Source of the DNA: Deltaproteobacteria bacterium
GTDB taxonomy: Bacteria > SAR324 > JACQKK01
Length of the DNA: 5,301 nucleotides
Reading direction: 5' to 3'
Assembly (NCBI GenBank): GCA_029858165.1
Contig: JAOUFO010000149.1
Location: 1 to 5,301, forward strand
Shown: one piece after another, positions 1 through 4,947 of the stretch
How the letters are laid out: each line of letters starts with the position of its first letter
Numbering within the stretch: the stretch's first letter is position 1
Notes under the pieces: generated by a model
Database searches by the model: none
What the model was told of the DNA's origin: nothing
What the model saw: the letters and a program-made list of their open reading frames with translations, nothing else
Position numbers and translations under genes: made by a program

Positions 1-202
1 AAGGAGGGGAATCGGCCAATTGTTCCCGGTGGGCCAATTGTTCCCTGTGGGCCAATTGTTCCCTGTGGGCCAATTGTTCCCTGTGGGACAATTTTTCCCT
101 GTGGGACAATTTTTCCCTGTGGGACAGGGCATCCTTTACTTTTTGGATTTGGTCCGGGTCCAGCCAGTCAATGGCGAACGATGGGCAGAGGGAACGGGGC
201 AT
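1..202 (-). CDS. Partial hypothetical protein with N-terminal hexapeptide repeats
   Basis: This is an open frame on the minus strand that starts at the ATG at 202-200 and runs off the left edge, giving 67 codons in view. An in-frame TAA at 241-239 lies upstream, and this ATG is the only usual start between the two. The first 26 residues include a plausible soluble stretch (DWLDPDQIQKVKDAL). Six hexapeptide units follow at residues 27-62, of type [S/A]-H-R-E-[K/Q]-L, and then ADSPP. The repeat is strongly charged, with a leucine every sixth residue, which suggests an extended helix rather than an enzyme core. I do not recognise the family. The ribosome-binding site is weak. The opposite strand is also open through the repeat, reading FPVGQ[L/F] up to a TGA at 221-223. 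I prefer the minus strand because the non-repeat part reads more like ordinary protein, but this is a judgement. Confidence 0.4.
   Translation of the reverse strand, partial: MPRSLCPSFAIDWLDPDQIQKVKDALSHREKLSHREKLSHREQLAHREQLAHREQLAHREQLADSPP
16..123. repeat. 18-bp tandem repeat, six copies
   Basis: Six contiguous 18-bp units lie at 16-33, 34-51, 52-69, 70-87, 88-105 and 106-123, with the first three bases of a seventh at 124-126. Units 1-4 carry CCAATTGTTCCC. Units 5-6 are a variant with ACAATTTTTCCC and are identical to each other. Unit 1 has a single T-to-G change (CCCGGTGGG instead of CCCTGTGGG). No spacers separate the units, so this is a minisatellite and not a CRISPR. The period is a multiple of three, so copy-number change keeps the reading frame on either strand. 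The grouping of the variants (1, 2-4, 5-6) suggests step-wise duplication. Confidence 0.95.
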
Positions 203-260
203 ATGGAATCCATGGAGGCTTGATCTGCCGGTGAGGGCTTAGAATAATCCATTCTTTTTG

Positions 261-319
261 TTTTGGCGAGGCGGTTGCGGTTTTGGCGGAGCGGCTTCGG
301 TTTGGCCCGGTTTTTGGCG
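261..319. repeat. Imperfect 20-bp tandem repeat, TTTTGGCG-rich
   Basis: Positions 261-280 and 281-300 are adjacent 20-bp copies matching at 16 of 20 positions, both beginning TTTTGGCG. A degenerate TTTGGCCCGG and a further TTTTTGGCG follow at 301-319. The repeat lies in the spacer between the left-edge minus-strand gene and the TerB-like gene. No coding role is apparent. A minus-strand frame across it (136-444) is open but reads as a Lys/Arg-rich low-complexity product. Confidence 0.6.
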
Positions 320-326
320 TTTTGTT

Positions 327-356
327 TTGACTTTTTCCCCTTAAATTGATTATAGA
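327..356 (+). promoter_or_regulatory. Candidate sigma70-type promoter for the TerB-like gene
   Basis: TTGACT at 327-332 matches five of six -35 consensus bases. TATAGA at 351-356 matches four of six -10 bases, with an 18-bp spacer. The expected start site near 363 would give a leader of about 114 nt before the ATG at 477. The spacing and the AT-rich setting support the call. The -10 is imperfect, and no conserved leader structure is obvious. Confidence 0.4.
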
Positions 357-476
357 ACAAAAAATCGCGCGGTTTGTACCAAGGAGCCAGGGACTTTCCC
401 CTAACGATGTGATATTTCAGGATTCCCCCGTTTTTTAGAGGCAATCTGAAGAAAAAACCTTTATGTGAGGAGACCC

Positions 477-896
477 ATGAGCGACCAGACCCAAGTTGAA
501 GTGGTAAAGCCGGCGCGCGCCCTGGCCAGGAAATACCTGGAACCCATTTTGTTCCTGGGGGATCGCATGGCCATTGTGGACGGCGAAAATGTCCCCAAAG
601 AGCGGAAAATTCTGGACTGGCTGGCGGATGGGGCCGGCATAAAGAGCTTTCGCCATGAAAAATGGTACCGGGAAATGAACGAACAAAAAGCCATTGCCGC
701 CTTGGATATTGACTCCGCCAAAATGGGGGCTCTGGTCACCATTTCTCTGGTGTTGAAGGCCGATTTTGAACGCAAGGATGCGGAATTTGAGCTGTTCACC
801 AAACTGAGAAAAATGCTGAAAGCCGCCCCCATCGCAGTCCCCATAGACCTGGACGAGCACAAAGCCCTGGCCATGAAATATTTTTCTCAAAGATAA
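477..896 (+). CDS. Small TerB-like (tellurite-resistance fold) protein
   Basis: This is a 139-residue acidic-basic mixed protein with no signal peptide or membrane segment, so it is probably cytoplasmic and helical. Two internal segments resemble the paired acidic motifs of TerB-type domains: VDGENVPKERKIL from residue 34, and LKADFERKDAEFELF from residue 93. Each follows a hydrophobic helix (LFLGDRMAI and VTISLVL). In TerB proteins these loops are linked to metal binding; in the second copy the glycine is replaced by Phe. The C-terminal part (EHKALAMKYF) is another short helix. I chose the ATG at 477 because GAGGAG at 467-472 sits 4 nt upstream; a GTG at 465 would add four residues and overlap that ribosome-binding site. 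The gene stands alone, followed by a hairpin and a convergent recombinase gene. No ter-operon partners are visible, so the tellurite link is only a fold-level suggestion. The ORF itself is very likely real; the family is less certain. Confidence 0.8.
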   Translation: MSDQTQVEVVKPARALARKYLEPILFLGDRMAIVDGENVPKERKILDWLADGAGIKSFRHEKWYREMNEQKAIAALDIDSAKMGALVTISLVLKADFERKDAEFELFTKLRKMLKAAPIAVPIDLDEHKALAMKYFSQR

Positions 897-908
897 CCCC
901 CCTTCGTT

Positions 909-943
909 TCTCAAGGCCTCTTTTCGGGGGCCTTGAATCTTTC
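909..943 (+). terminator. Hairpin terminator after the TerB-like gene
   Basis: A perfect 8-bp inverted repeat, TCAAGGCC at 911-918 and GGCCTTGA at 929-936, encloses a 10-nt loop. It starts 15 nt after the TerB-like stop codon. The downstream ATCTTTC is only moderately U-rich, so intrinsic termination is likely but not certain. It may also act on transcripts from the convergent minus-strand gene. Confidence 0.55.
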
Positions 944-952
944 AAATTCCCA

Positions 953-976
953 CCCCGGCCATCCGGCGGGCTGGGG
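953..976 (-). terminator. GC-rich hairpin just past the recombinase-like stop
   Basis: CCCCGGCC at 953-960 can pair with GGCTGGGG at 969-976, giving eight pairs with one G-U and an 8-nt loop. It begins 10 nt beyond the stop codon of the minus-strand gene ending at 986, which suits a terminator for that gene. No clean U-tract follows on the minus strand, so it may rely on the next hairpin (911-936) or stabilise the 3' end instead. Confidence 0.35.
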
Positions 977-985
977 CGGGGGGAG

Positions 986-1969
986 TTATTTTTTCCGGTC
1001 CTGGGGGGGGGATGGGTCCGAAGTGATTTGCTGCCGCGGGTGGATTTGGCGCAACCGGGCTGCCACCTGCTGATAATCCTGGTTGTCGTACCGGTCCAAC
1101 AGGGACAATCTTTTTTGGCCCAGAAAAGTCTTTACGGAGCGGACATCCGCCCCCCGGTCTTTAAAATGACCGGCTGAAAGCAACCGCAACGCCGACCCTC
1201 CCCCAGACAGGCCAGCCGATTCCATGGCCAGCCGGACCTGTTTGGCCAACCCCCCGCTTCCCACCTTTTTTCCTTTGACGCTCACCCAGAAAGGGGGGGG
1301 CTCCCCCCGGCCCGCCAAAACCGACTTGCCGAGCCTTTCCAGGCAATCCTTCCGCAAGGATAAATAAGCGGCCACCCGGTGCATACCCTCAGGAGCAAGG
1401 GGAATATCCACCGTATGATCCTGCCAAACCAGCCGCAGGGTCTGTCCGTCGGGCTGGGGAAACACCTCTTGCAATCCATACACCCCGGATGGCCGAACCC
1501 CGCCCCCATACATCAATTCCAACAACAGTTGCACCCGGGCCTCATCCAAACCGGCCGGGGGCAGGGCAAACATTTGCCGCACCGCCTCCTCACTCCCCTG
1601 GGGCAGGGGGCCGGTTGGCCCCGGAGGGGGGATATCCAGATGTCGCGCCGGGTTGCGCAAAATCGCCCCCCGTAAAAACAAAAACCGAAAAAACCGGTTG
1701 AGCACCCCGGCATGGTGGATGATGGTGGCAGGCCGCCAGCCCTCCTCTACCCGTAGAGAATGGATATAGCTTTCCAACACCCGTTTATCCAGGTGTTCCC
1801 AATCCCAATCGGGGGGCAGAAACAAATCCTGGGAGCGGGTTGCGCAAACCCGGATAAACCGTGCCACCACCGTTTTGTACACACTGACGGTTTCGGGTGC
1901 CAACCCTTTTTCCGCTTGCAAATAACCGGAAAATTCGTTTATGGTTTTAGAGAGCTTTCCAAGCTCCAT
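986..1969 (-). CDS. Tyrosine recombinase/integrase-like protein (XerC/D type) with altered active site
   Basis: The 327-residue protein has the XerC/XerD layout. Its N-terminal SAM-like core-binding domain spans about residues 5-110 (INEFSGYLQAEKGLAPETVSVY, then SYIHSLRVEEGWRPATI). A C-terminal catalytic domain spans about 125-310. Aligned by eye to E. coli XerD, Arg-I is kept (R159 in GGGVRPSGV), as are Arg-II (R262 in ALRLLSAGH) and the nucleophile tyrosine (Y294 in LLDRYDNQ). The spacings R262-Q285-Y294 (23 and 9) match XerD exactly. The lysine position is Gln183, the first His is Ser259, and the second His of the usual LGH is Gln285. The family normally cuts and rejoins DNA; this set suggests weak, atypical or lost catalysis with DNA binding perhaps kept. 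I chose the ATG at 1969 because the Xer-like fold starts there. The upstream TTG at 2041 adds 24 unrelated residues and lacks a ribosome-binding site. No att sites or phage genes are visible nearby. Confidence 0.85.
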   Translation of the reverse strand: MELGKLSKTINEFSGYLQAEKGLAPETVSVYKTVVARFIRVCATRSQDLFLPPDWDWEHLDKRVLESYIHSLRVEEGWRPATIIHHAGVLNRFFRFLFLRGAILRNPARHLDIPPPGPTGPLPQGSEEAVRQMFALPPAGLDEARVQLLLELMYGGGVRPSGVYGLQEVFPQPDGQTLRLVWQDHTVDIPLAPEGMHRVAAYLSLRKDCLERLGKSVLAGRGEPPPFWVSVKGKKVGSGGLAKQVRLAMESAGLSGGGSALRLLSAGHFKDRGADVRSVKTFLGQKRLSLLDRYDNQDYQQVAARLRQIHPRQQITSDPSPPQDRKK

Positions 1970-2154
1970 ACTCGCTTTCTCAAAATCAGGGCAGAAGAAC
2001 CTTCCGGTTCCGGATTCCACCCAACAGTTTATTCCATCCAATCAGGGGCAACCAGGCCGCCTCACCGGTCCGGCTTAGGGGTGTATCCTACCATGTGGAT
2101 GGATAACAACCGGCGTGATTTCAGTGGATCACCGCATTTTAACCAACGGCCCAT

Positions 2155-2175
2155 CCGGGTGCAATCACCACCCGG
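2155..2175. promoter_or_regulatory. Inverted repeat upstream of glnB, possible operator
   Basis: CCGGGTG at 2155-2161 and CACCCGG at 2169-2175 form a perfect 7-bp inverted repeat with a 7-nt centre (CAATCAC), about 112 bp upstream of the glnB start. The distance would suit an upstream activator site. The half-sites contain GGTG...CACC, which is the reverse of the usual NtrC arrangement (GCACC...GGTGC), so I do not call it an NtrC site. Confidence 0.3.
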
Positions 2176-2274
2176 CCATTTGTTTATCCGGGGTTTGAAG
2201 CTGGGGGCAACCCCCGCCATCCTCCAGGGTACCCATATTGGCGTTTTCCCGGTGTTTTTTTTTGATCTTTTATT

Positions 2275-2279
2275 GGGAG
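2275..2279 (+). promoter_or_regulatory. Ribosome-binding site that fixes the glnB TTG start
   Basis: GGGAG lies 7 nt before the TTG at 2287. This spacing, together with conservation of the protein from its first residues (MKKIEAIIKPFKL), supports TTG initiation. No ATG or GTG lies in a suitable position. Confidence 0.65.
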
Positions 2280-2286
2280 TCCACAG

Positions 2287-2625
2287 TTGAAAAAAATTGA
2301 AGCCATCATCAAACCCTTCAAACTTGAAGAGGTGAAGGAAAGCCTCAACGCCGTAGGCGTGTTGGGCATCACCGTAAGCGAGGTAAAAGGATACGGACGG
2401 CAGAAGGGCCACACAGAGCTTTATCGTGGAGCCGAATATGTGGTGGATTTTCTACCCAAGATAAAGATAGAGGTGGTGGTGGACGATGAACTGGTGGAAA
2501 AAGCGGTTGAAGCCGTCATCGCCTCCGCCAAAACCGGCCGCATCGGGGATGGAAAGATTTTTATTTATCCCGTGGAGGAGGTTATCCGCATCCGCACCGG
2601 AGAACGGGGCAAGGACGCGGTCTGA
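2287..2625 (+). CDS. glnB: Nitrogen regulatory protein PII (GlnB)
   Basis: This is a trimeric cytoplasmic signal protein that binds ATP/ADP and 2-oxoglutarate and reports nitrogen and carbon status to partners. In proteobacteria the partners include the adenylyltransferase GlnE and the kinase NtrB. At 112 residues it has the standard length and aligns with E. coli GlnB throughout. The T-loop (GRQKGHTELYRGAEYVVDFLPK, about residues 37-58) carries Tyr51, the uridylylation site. The B-loop (TGRIGDGKIF, residues 83-92) includes Lys90. The C-terminal RIRTGE keeps Arg101 and Arg103, which contact nucleotide. The start is a TTG. The gene lies 114 bp upstream of glnA on the same strand, with no clear terminator between, so the two are probably co-transcribed. 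GlnB is preferred over GlnK because the partner gene is glnA and not amtB, although sequence alone does not fully separate the two. Family identity is very secure. Confidence 0.97.
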   Translation: MKKIEAIIKPFKLEEVKESLNAVGVLGITVSEVKGYGRQKGHTELYRGAEYVVDFLPKIKIEVVVDDELVEKAVEAVIASAKTGRIGDGKIFIYPVEEVIRIRTGERGKDAV

Positions 2626-2653
2626 CCCCCCTGAAACATTTCAAATTCAACAC

Positions 2654-2681
2654 TGCCCGGCCATTCATCGGCGGTTGGGCA
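2654..2681 (+). other. Hairpin in the glnB-glnA spacer
   Basis: TGCCCGGCC at 2654-2662 can pair with GGTTGGGCA at 2673-2681, giving nine pairs with two G-U and a 10-nt loop. The following AATAAGTCGG has no U-tract, so it is not an intrinsic terminator. It could be an mRNA processing or stability element that sets different glnB and glnA levels from one transcript. That role is inference. Confidence 0.35.
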
Positions 2682-2739
2682 AATAAGTCGGATTAAAGAC
2701 CAACCAGCAAACCTTATATTGAGAGAGGCGAGGTCCCCC

Positions 2740-4140
2740 ATGACTCCAAAAGACGTTTTAAAATTCGCCAAGGAAAACAAAGTTGCCATCATAGACCTGA
2801 AGTTCATGGACTTTATCGGCACCTGGCAGCATTTTCAGCTTCCCGTAGGCATGCTTTCTGAAGAGTTGTTTGAAAACGGCCAATACTTTGACGGTTCTTC
2901 CATCCGGGCCTGGCAAACCATCAACGCCAGCGACATGATTGTGATGCCGGATCCCTCCACCGCCAAAATTGACCCCTTTTTCAAAGATGTCACCCTTTCT
3001 TTGATTTGTGACATCAAGGACCCGGTCACCGGTGCTGATTACACACGGGACCCCCGGAACATCGCCAAAAAGGCCGAAGTCTACTTAAAATCCACCGGGT
3101 TGGCCGATACCGCCTATTTTGGCCCGGAAGCGGAATTCTTTGTGTTTGACAGTCTCAGCTTTGCATCAGAGCAATCCGGCGCCCATTATGAGATTCATTC
3201 GGATGAGGCCCCCTGGACCACCGGCTATGAGGGAAACCTGGGCTACAAAGTGCGGCCCAAATCCGGCTATTTCCCCACCGCCCCCATGGATTCGCATCAG
3301 GATATGCGCAATGAAATGTTGCTGATCATGCAGCAATTGGGGCTGGAAATTGAGCGGTCCCACCATGAAGTGGCCCCGGCCCAGCATGAAATCAACTTTA
3401 AATTTGATACCCTGCTGAAAACCGCCGACAACCTTCAATGGTTCAAATACATTGTGAAAAACGTGGCCCGCAACCACAACAAGGTGGCCACCTTTATGCC
3501 CAAACCCATGCACAATGACAACGGCTCCGGTCAGCACGTCCATATGTCGTTGTGGACCAACGGAAAGCCCCAGTTTTCCGGGGATAAATACGCAGGGTTG
3601 AGCGAAACCGCCATGCATTATATCGGCGGTGTGTTAAAGCACGCCCCGGCCCTGGCCGCTTTCACCAACCCCTCCACCAACTCCTACAAACGGTTGGTGC
3701 CCGGGTTTGAGGCCCCTATCAATCTGGCCTATTCCAACCGAAACCGTTCCGCCTCCATGCGGATCCCCATTGTGGGGTCTCCCAAGGCCCGGCGGATTGA
3801 GTTCCGCTGCCCGGACCCCACCAGCAACGCCTACCTGGCCTTTGCCGCGTTGCTGATGGCCGGGCTGGACGGCATCCAGAACAAAATTGATCCGGGTGAG
3901 CCTTGGGATAAGGACATTTACGGTCTGCCGCCGGAAGAACTGGCCCGCATTCCCAAAATGCCCGGAAGCCTGCGGGAAGCCCTCACCGCCCTGGAAAACG
4001 ACCATGCCTTTTTGCTGAAAGGCGATGTGTTCACCAGGGATGTGATAGAATTTTGGGTGGATTACAAAATAAACAGCGAAATCAAGCAGGTTGATTCCAG
4101 GCCCCATCCCTATGAGTTCACCCTGTACCTGGACGCCTAA
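2740..4140 (+). CDS. glnA: Glutamine synthetase, class I-beta
   Basis: The enzyme makes glutamine from glutamate, ammonia and ATP, and works as a cytoplasmic dodecamer. It has 466 residues against about 469 for the enteric enzyme. An N-terminal beta-Grasp domain includes the FDGSS loop (residues 50-54). Catalytic-domain motifs follow in order: GPEAEFF with E130 and E132; HHEVAPAQHE with E210 and E217; GSGQHVH with H266; KRLVPGFEAP with R318 and E324; RNRSASMRIP with R336 and R341; and RRIEFRCPDP with E354 and R356. These cover the expected metal, ATP and glutamate ligands. Tyr394 in KDIYGLPPEE corresponds to the adenylylated Tyr397 of enteric GlnA, so control by GlnE and PII is expected. The ATG at 2740 follows GAGGT at 2730-2734 by 5 nt. 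A TTG seven codons upstream is in frame but less suitable. The gene probably shares a transcript with glnB and ends at a strong terminator. Confidence 0.98.
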   Translation: MTPKDVLKFAKENKVAIIDLKFMDFIGTWQHFQLPVGMLSEELFENGQYFDGSSIRAWQTINASDMIVMPDPSTAKIDPFFKDVTLSLICDIKDPVTGADYTRDPRNIAKKAEVYLKSTGLADTAYFGPEAEFFVFDSLSFASEQSGAHYEIHSDEAPWTTGYEGNLGYKVRPKSGYFPTAPMDSHQDMRNEMLLIMQQLGLEIERSHHEVAPAQHEINFKFDTLLKTADNLQWFKYIVKNVARNHNKVATFMPKPMHNDNGSGQHVHMSLWTNGKPQFSGDKYAGLSETAMHYIGGVLKHAPALAAFTNPSTNSYKRLVPGFEAPINLAYSNRNRSASMRIPIVGSPKARRIEFRCPDPTSNAYLAFAALLMAGLDGIQNKIDPGEPWDKDIYGLPPEELARIPKMPGSLREALTALENDHAFLLKGDVFTRDVIEFWVDYKINSEIKQVDSRPHPYEFTLYLDA

Positions 4141-4190
4141 AAAGAAAGGCACCGGCCAAAAGGGCCGCCAGGCCCGTGGTGGTGTTGCGA
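4140..4190. repeat. Degenerate copy of the right-hand repeat element at the glnA stop codon
   Basis: The copy begins on the last base of the glnA stop codon. AAAAGAAAGGC at 4140-4150 and a 27-bp core at 4152-4178 match the array at 5026-5175. The core differs at one base (C4169 in place of A). About 8 bp between the two blocks (GGCGCAAG in the array) are missing here. GGGCC at 4162-4166 and GGCCC at 4171-4175 form a 5-bp stem; the loop is GCCA here and GCAA in the array. On the minus strand the stem is followed by TTTT, giving a terminator-like shape. Homology weakens after 4178. Confidence 0.75.
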
Positions 4191-4200
4191 ATGAAAAGAC

Positions 4201-4246
4201 AAAGCCCCTGCATCCCCCTAGGGAGGTGCAGGGGCTTTTCTTGTTT
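4201..4246 (+). terminator. Strong rho-independent terminator of glnA, probably bidirectional
   Basis: A perfect 12-bp inverted repeat, AAAGCCCCTGCA at 4201-4212 and TGCAGGGGCTTT at 4227-4238, encloses a 14-nt loop. It lies 60 nt after the glnA stop. TTTTCTTGTTTG follows on the plus strand. Read on the minus strand the same stem is followed by GTCTTTTC, so it may also end transcripts from the convergent doxX-family gene. Confidence 0.92.
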
Positions 4247-4440
4247 GTATCGGGGGGGAAAAAAGGGAAAGCACCAAGCTGCTCAAACCGGCCCGACAGG
4301 GTCCAAAATCAAGCACTGCCTCCCGTACGGAGAAAGTTTCCCTGAAAGGGGCACGCCATCCGCATTTAAACCCTTCTCTTCGGGGATAAGGTCCGCCGAG
4401 GTGGGTTTCCCGGTTTGAACAGCCGATCCATCCCTGCCGG
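4247..4440. other. Intergenic stretch between the glnA terminator and the DoxX-family stop
   Basis: Nearly 200 bp hold no supportable gene. A run of seven G at 4252-4258 and a minor CCCT-GAA-AGGG hairpin near 4343-4353 are the only local structures seen. Short open frames crossing it run over the terminator and lack ribosome-binding sites. Confidence 0.55.
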
Positions 4441-4863
4441 TTAATGGTGGGGCAGCAAATGGTTGATGAAGTCCCTGCCTTCCTTGATTTCCTCCATCAG
4501 CGGTTCGCGCCGCATGTACCCCGCTACCGACAACAGGATCATCAGCACAACAGTGGTTAAAGCCTGCATGCCTTCCATATGCAGCATATGGGTGATGGCG
4601 GCTCCGGCCATATCCACTCCCAGCAGACAGGCCCCCACCCCCACCAGTTTGGGAGAAAGCATGCATAACCCACCGCCGAACTCCATCAGCCCCACCACCA
4701 AAATCATCCAGGTGGGCAGCCCCCAGGCGGCAAATTGAGATGTGTAATGTTCAAACCCCATCAGTTTGTTAAAGCCGGTCACCATAAACAGACCTGCCAT
4801 CAGAATGGACAGACCCCATATCATGGTTTCTTTGCGGGATTCGGTTGAAAATAACGTTTTCAT
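4441..4863 (-). CDS. DoxX-family small integral membrane protein
   Basis: A 140-residue protein with four predicted membrane helices at about residues 14-34, 51-69, 73-94 and 99-117, followed by a charged C-terminal tail ending HLLPHH. The segment after helix 1 (VTGFNKLMGFEHYTSQFAAWGLP) is typical of DoxX proteins, which have a conserved G-x-x-K before a loop ending in G-x-P. The family sits in the inner membrane; some members are linked to quinone, redox or thiol-stress functions, but the exact job is usually unknown. I chose the ATG at 4863 because TGGAGG (4874-4869) is placed 5 nt upstream. An ATG at 4875 would add four residues and consume that site. The gene converges with glnA and has no operon partner in view. 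Family assignment is fairly secure; substrate and role cannot be read from the sequence. Confidence 0.88.
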   Translation of the reverse strand: MKTLFSTESRKETMIWGLSILMAGLFMVTGFNKLMGFEHYTSQFAAWGLPTWMILVVGLMEFGGGLCMLSPKLVGVGACLLGVDMAGAAITHMLHMEGMQALTTVVLMILLSVAGYMRREPLMEEIKEGRDFINHLLPHH

Positions 4864-4919
4864 GGCAACCTCCATTGAATCGGGTGCGATGGCTCCAATC
4901 CTCCTTTATCTCTTTGCTT

Positions 4920-4925
4920 ATTATA
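4920..4925 (-). promoter_or_regulatory. Perfect TATAAT -10 element for the DoxX-family gene
   Basis: On the minus strand TATAAT occupies 4925-4920, about 57 bp before the ATG at 4863, and predicts a start near 4913. No good -35 is found at 16-18 bp; TCCTGT is the best at 17. There is no extended -10 TG, so an activator or a different upstream contact may be needed. The leader would contain an AGGAGG at 4905-4900 that is too far from the ATG to serve it. Confidence 0.45.
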
Positions 4926-4947
4926 CCTCCACCGATGCAAAAACAGG

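Larger units (their letters stand above)
1970..2286. other. Divergent intergenic region between recombinase-like gene and glnB
   Basis: About 317 bp separate the two divergent starts; if the recombinase began at the TTG at 2041 it would be 245 bp. The region holds a 7-bp dyad at 2155-2175, a GGGGG-CAA-CCCCC hairpin at 2203-2215 and a run of nine T at 2255-2263 shortly before the glnB ribosome-binding site. The best glnB promoter guess is TTGGCG at 2238-2243 with TTTGAT at 2261-2266, spaced 17 bp, but this leaves almost no leader and is weak. A poor sigma54-like alignment also starts at 2238. No tRNA or known riboswitch is recognised. Confidence 0.6.

Noticed and set aside
16..123. CRISPR array
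   Set aside because: The units are contiguous without spacers and no cas genes are present.
20..223. Plus-strand frame encoding FPVGQ repeats from a TTG
   Set aside because: The TTG lies inside the repeat and 12 nt from the only purine-rich stretch at 1-9. The tail after the repeat looks less like protein than the minus-strand reading. Kept only as an alternative.
136..444. Minus-strand frame of 102 residues across the left spacer
   Set aside because: Lys/Arg-rich low-complexity product derived from the TTTTGGCG repeats, no clear ribosome-binding site, and it covers the candidate promoter at 327-356.
986..2041. Integrative element with att sites around the recombinase-like gene
   Set aside because: No tRNA, no flanking direct repeats and no phage or conjugation genes are visible, and the active site is altered.
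2238..2253. Sigma54 promoter before glnB
   Set aside because: TTGG is present at the -24 position, but the -12 position reads CGGT and not TTGC, so the invariant GC is missing.
2042..2286. Glutamine-responsive riboswitch (glnA RNA motif) upstream of glnB
   Set aside because: The conserved core elements of that RNA were not recognisable, and the hairpins present are simple GC stems.
2693..2720. Independent promoter for glnA (TTAAAG with TATATT)
   Set aside because: The -10 is good (five of six), but the -35 matches only three of six at 16-bp spacing, and the start would fall almost on the ribosome-binding site.
3166..4152. Long minus-strand frames opposite glnA
   Set aside because: These are antisense shadows of a highly conserved gene, Gly/His-rich and without start signals.
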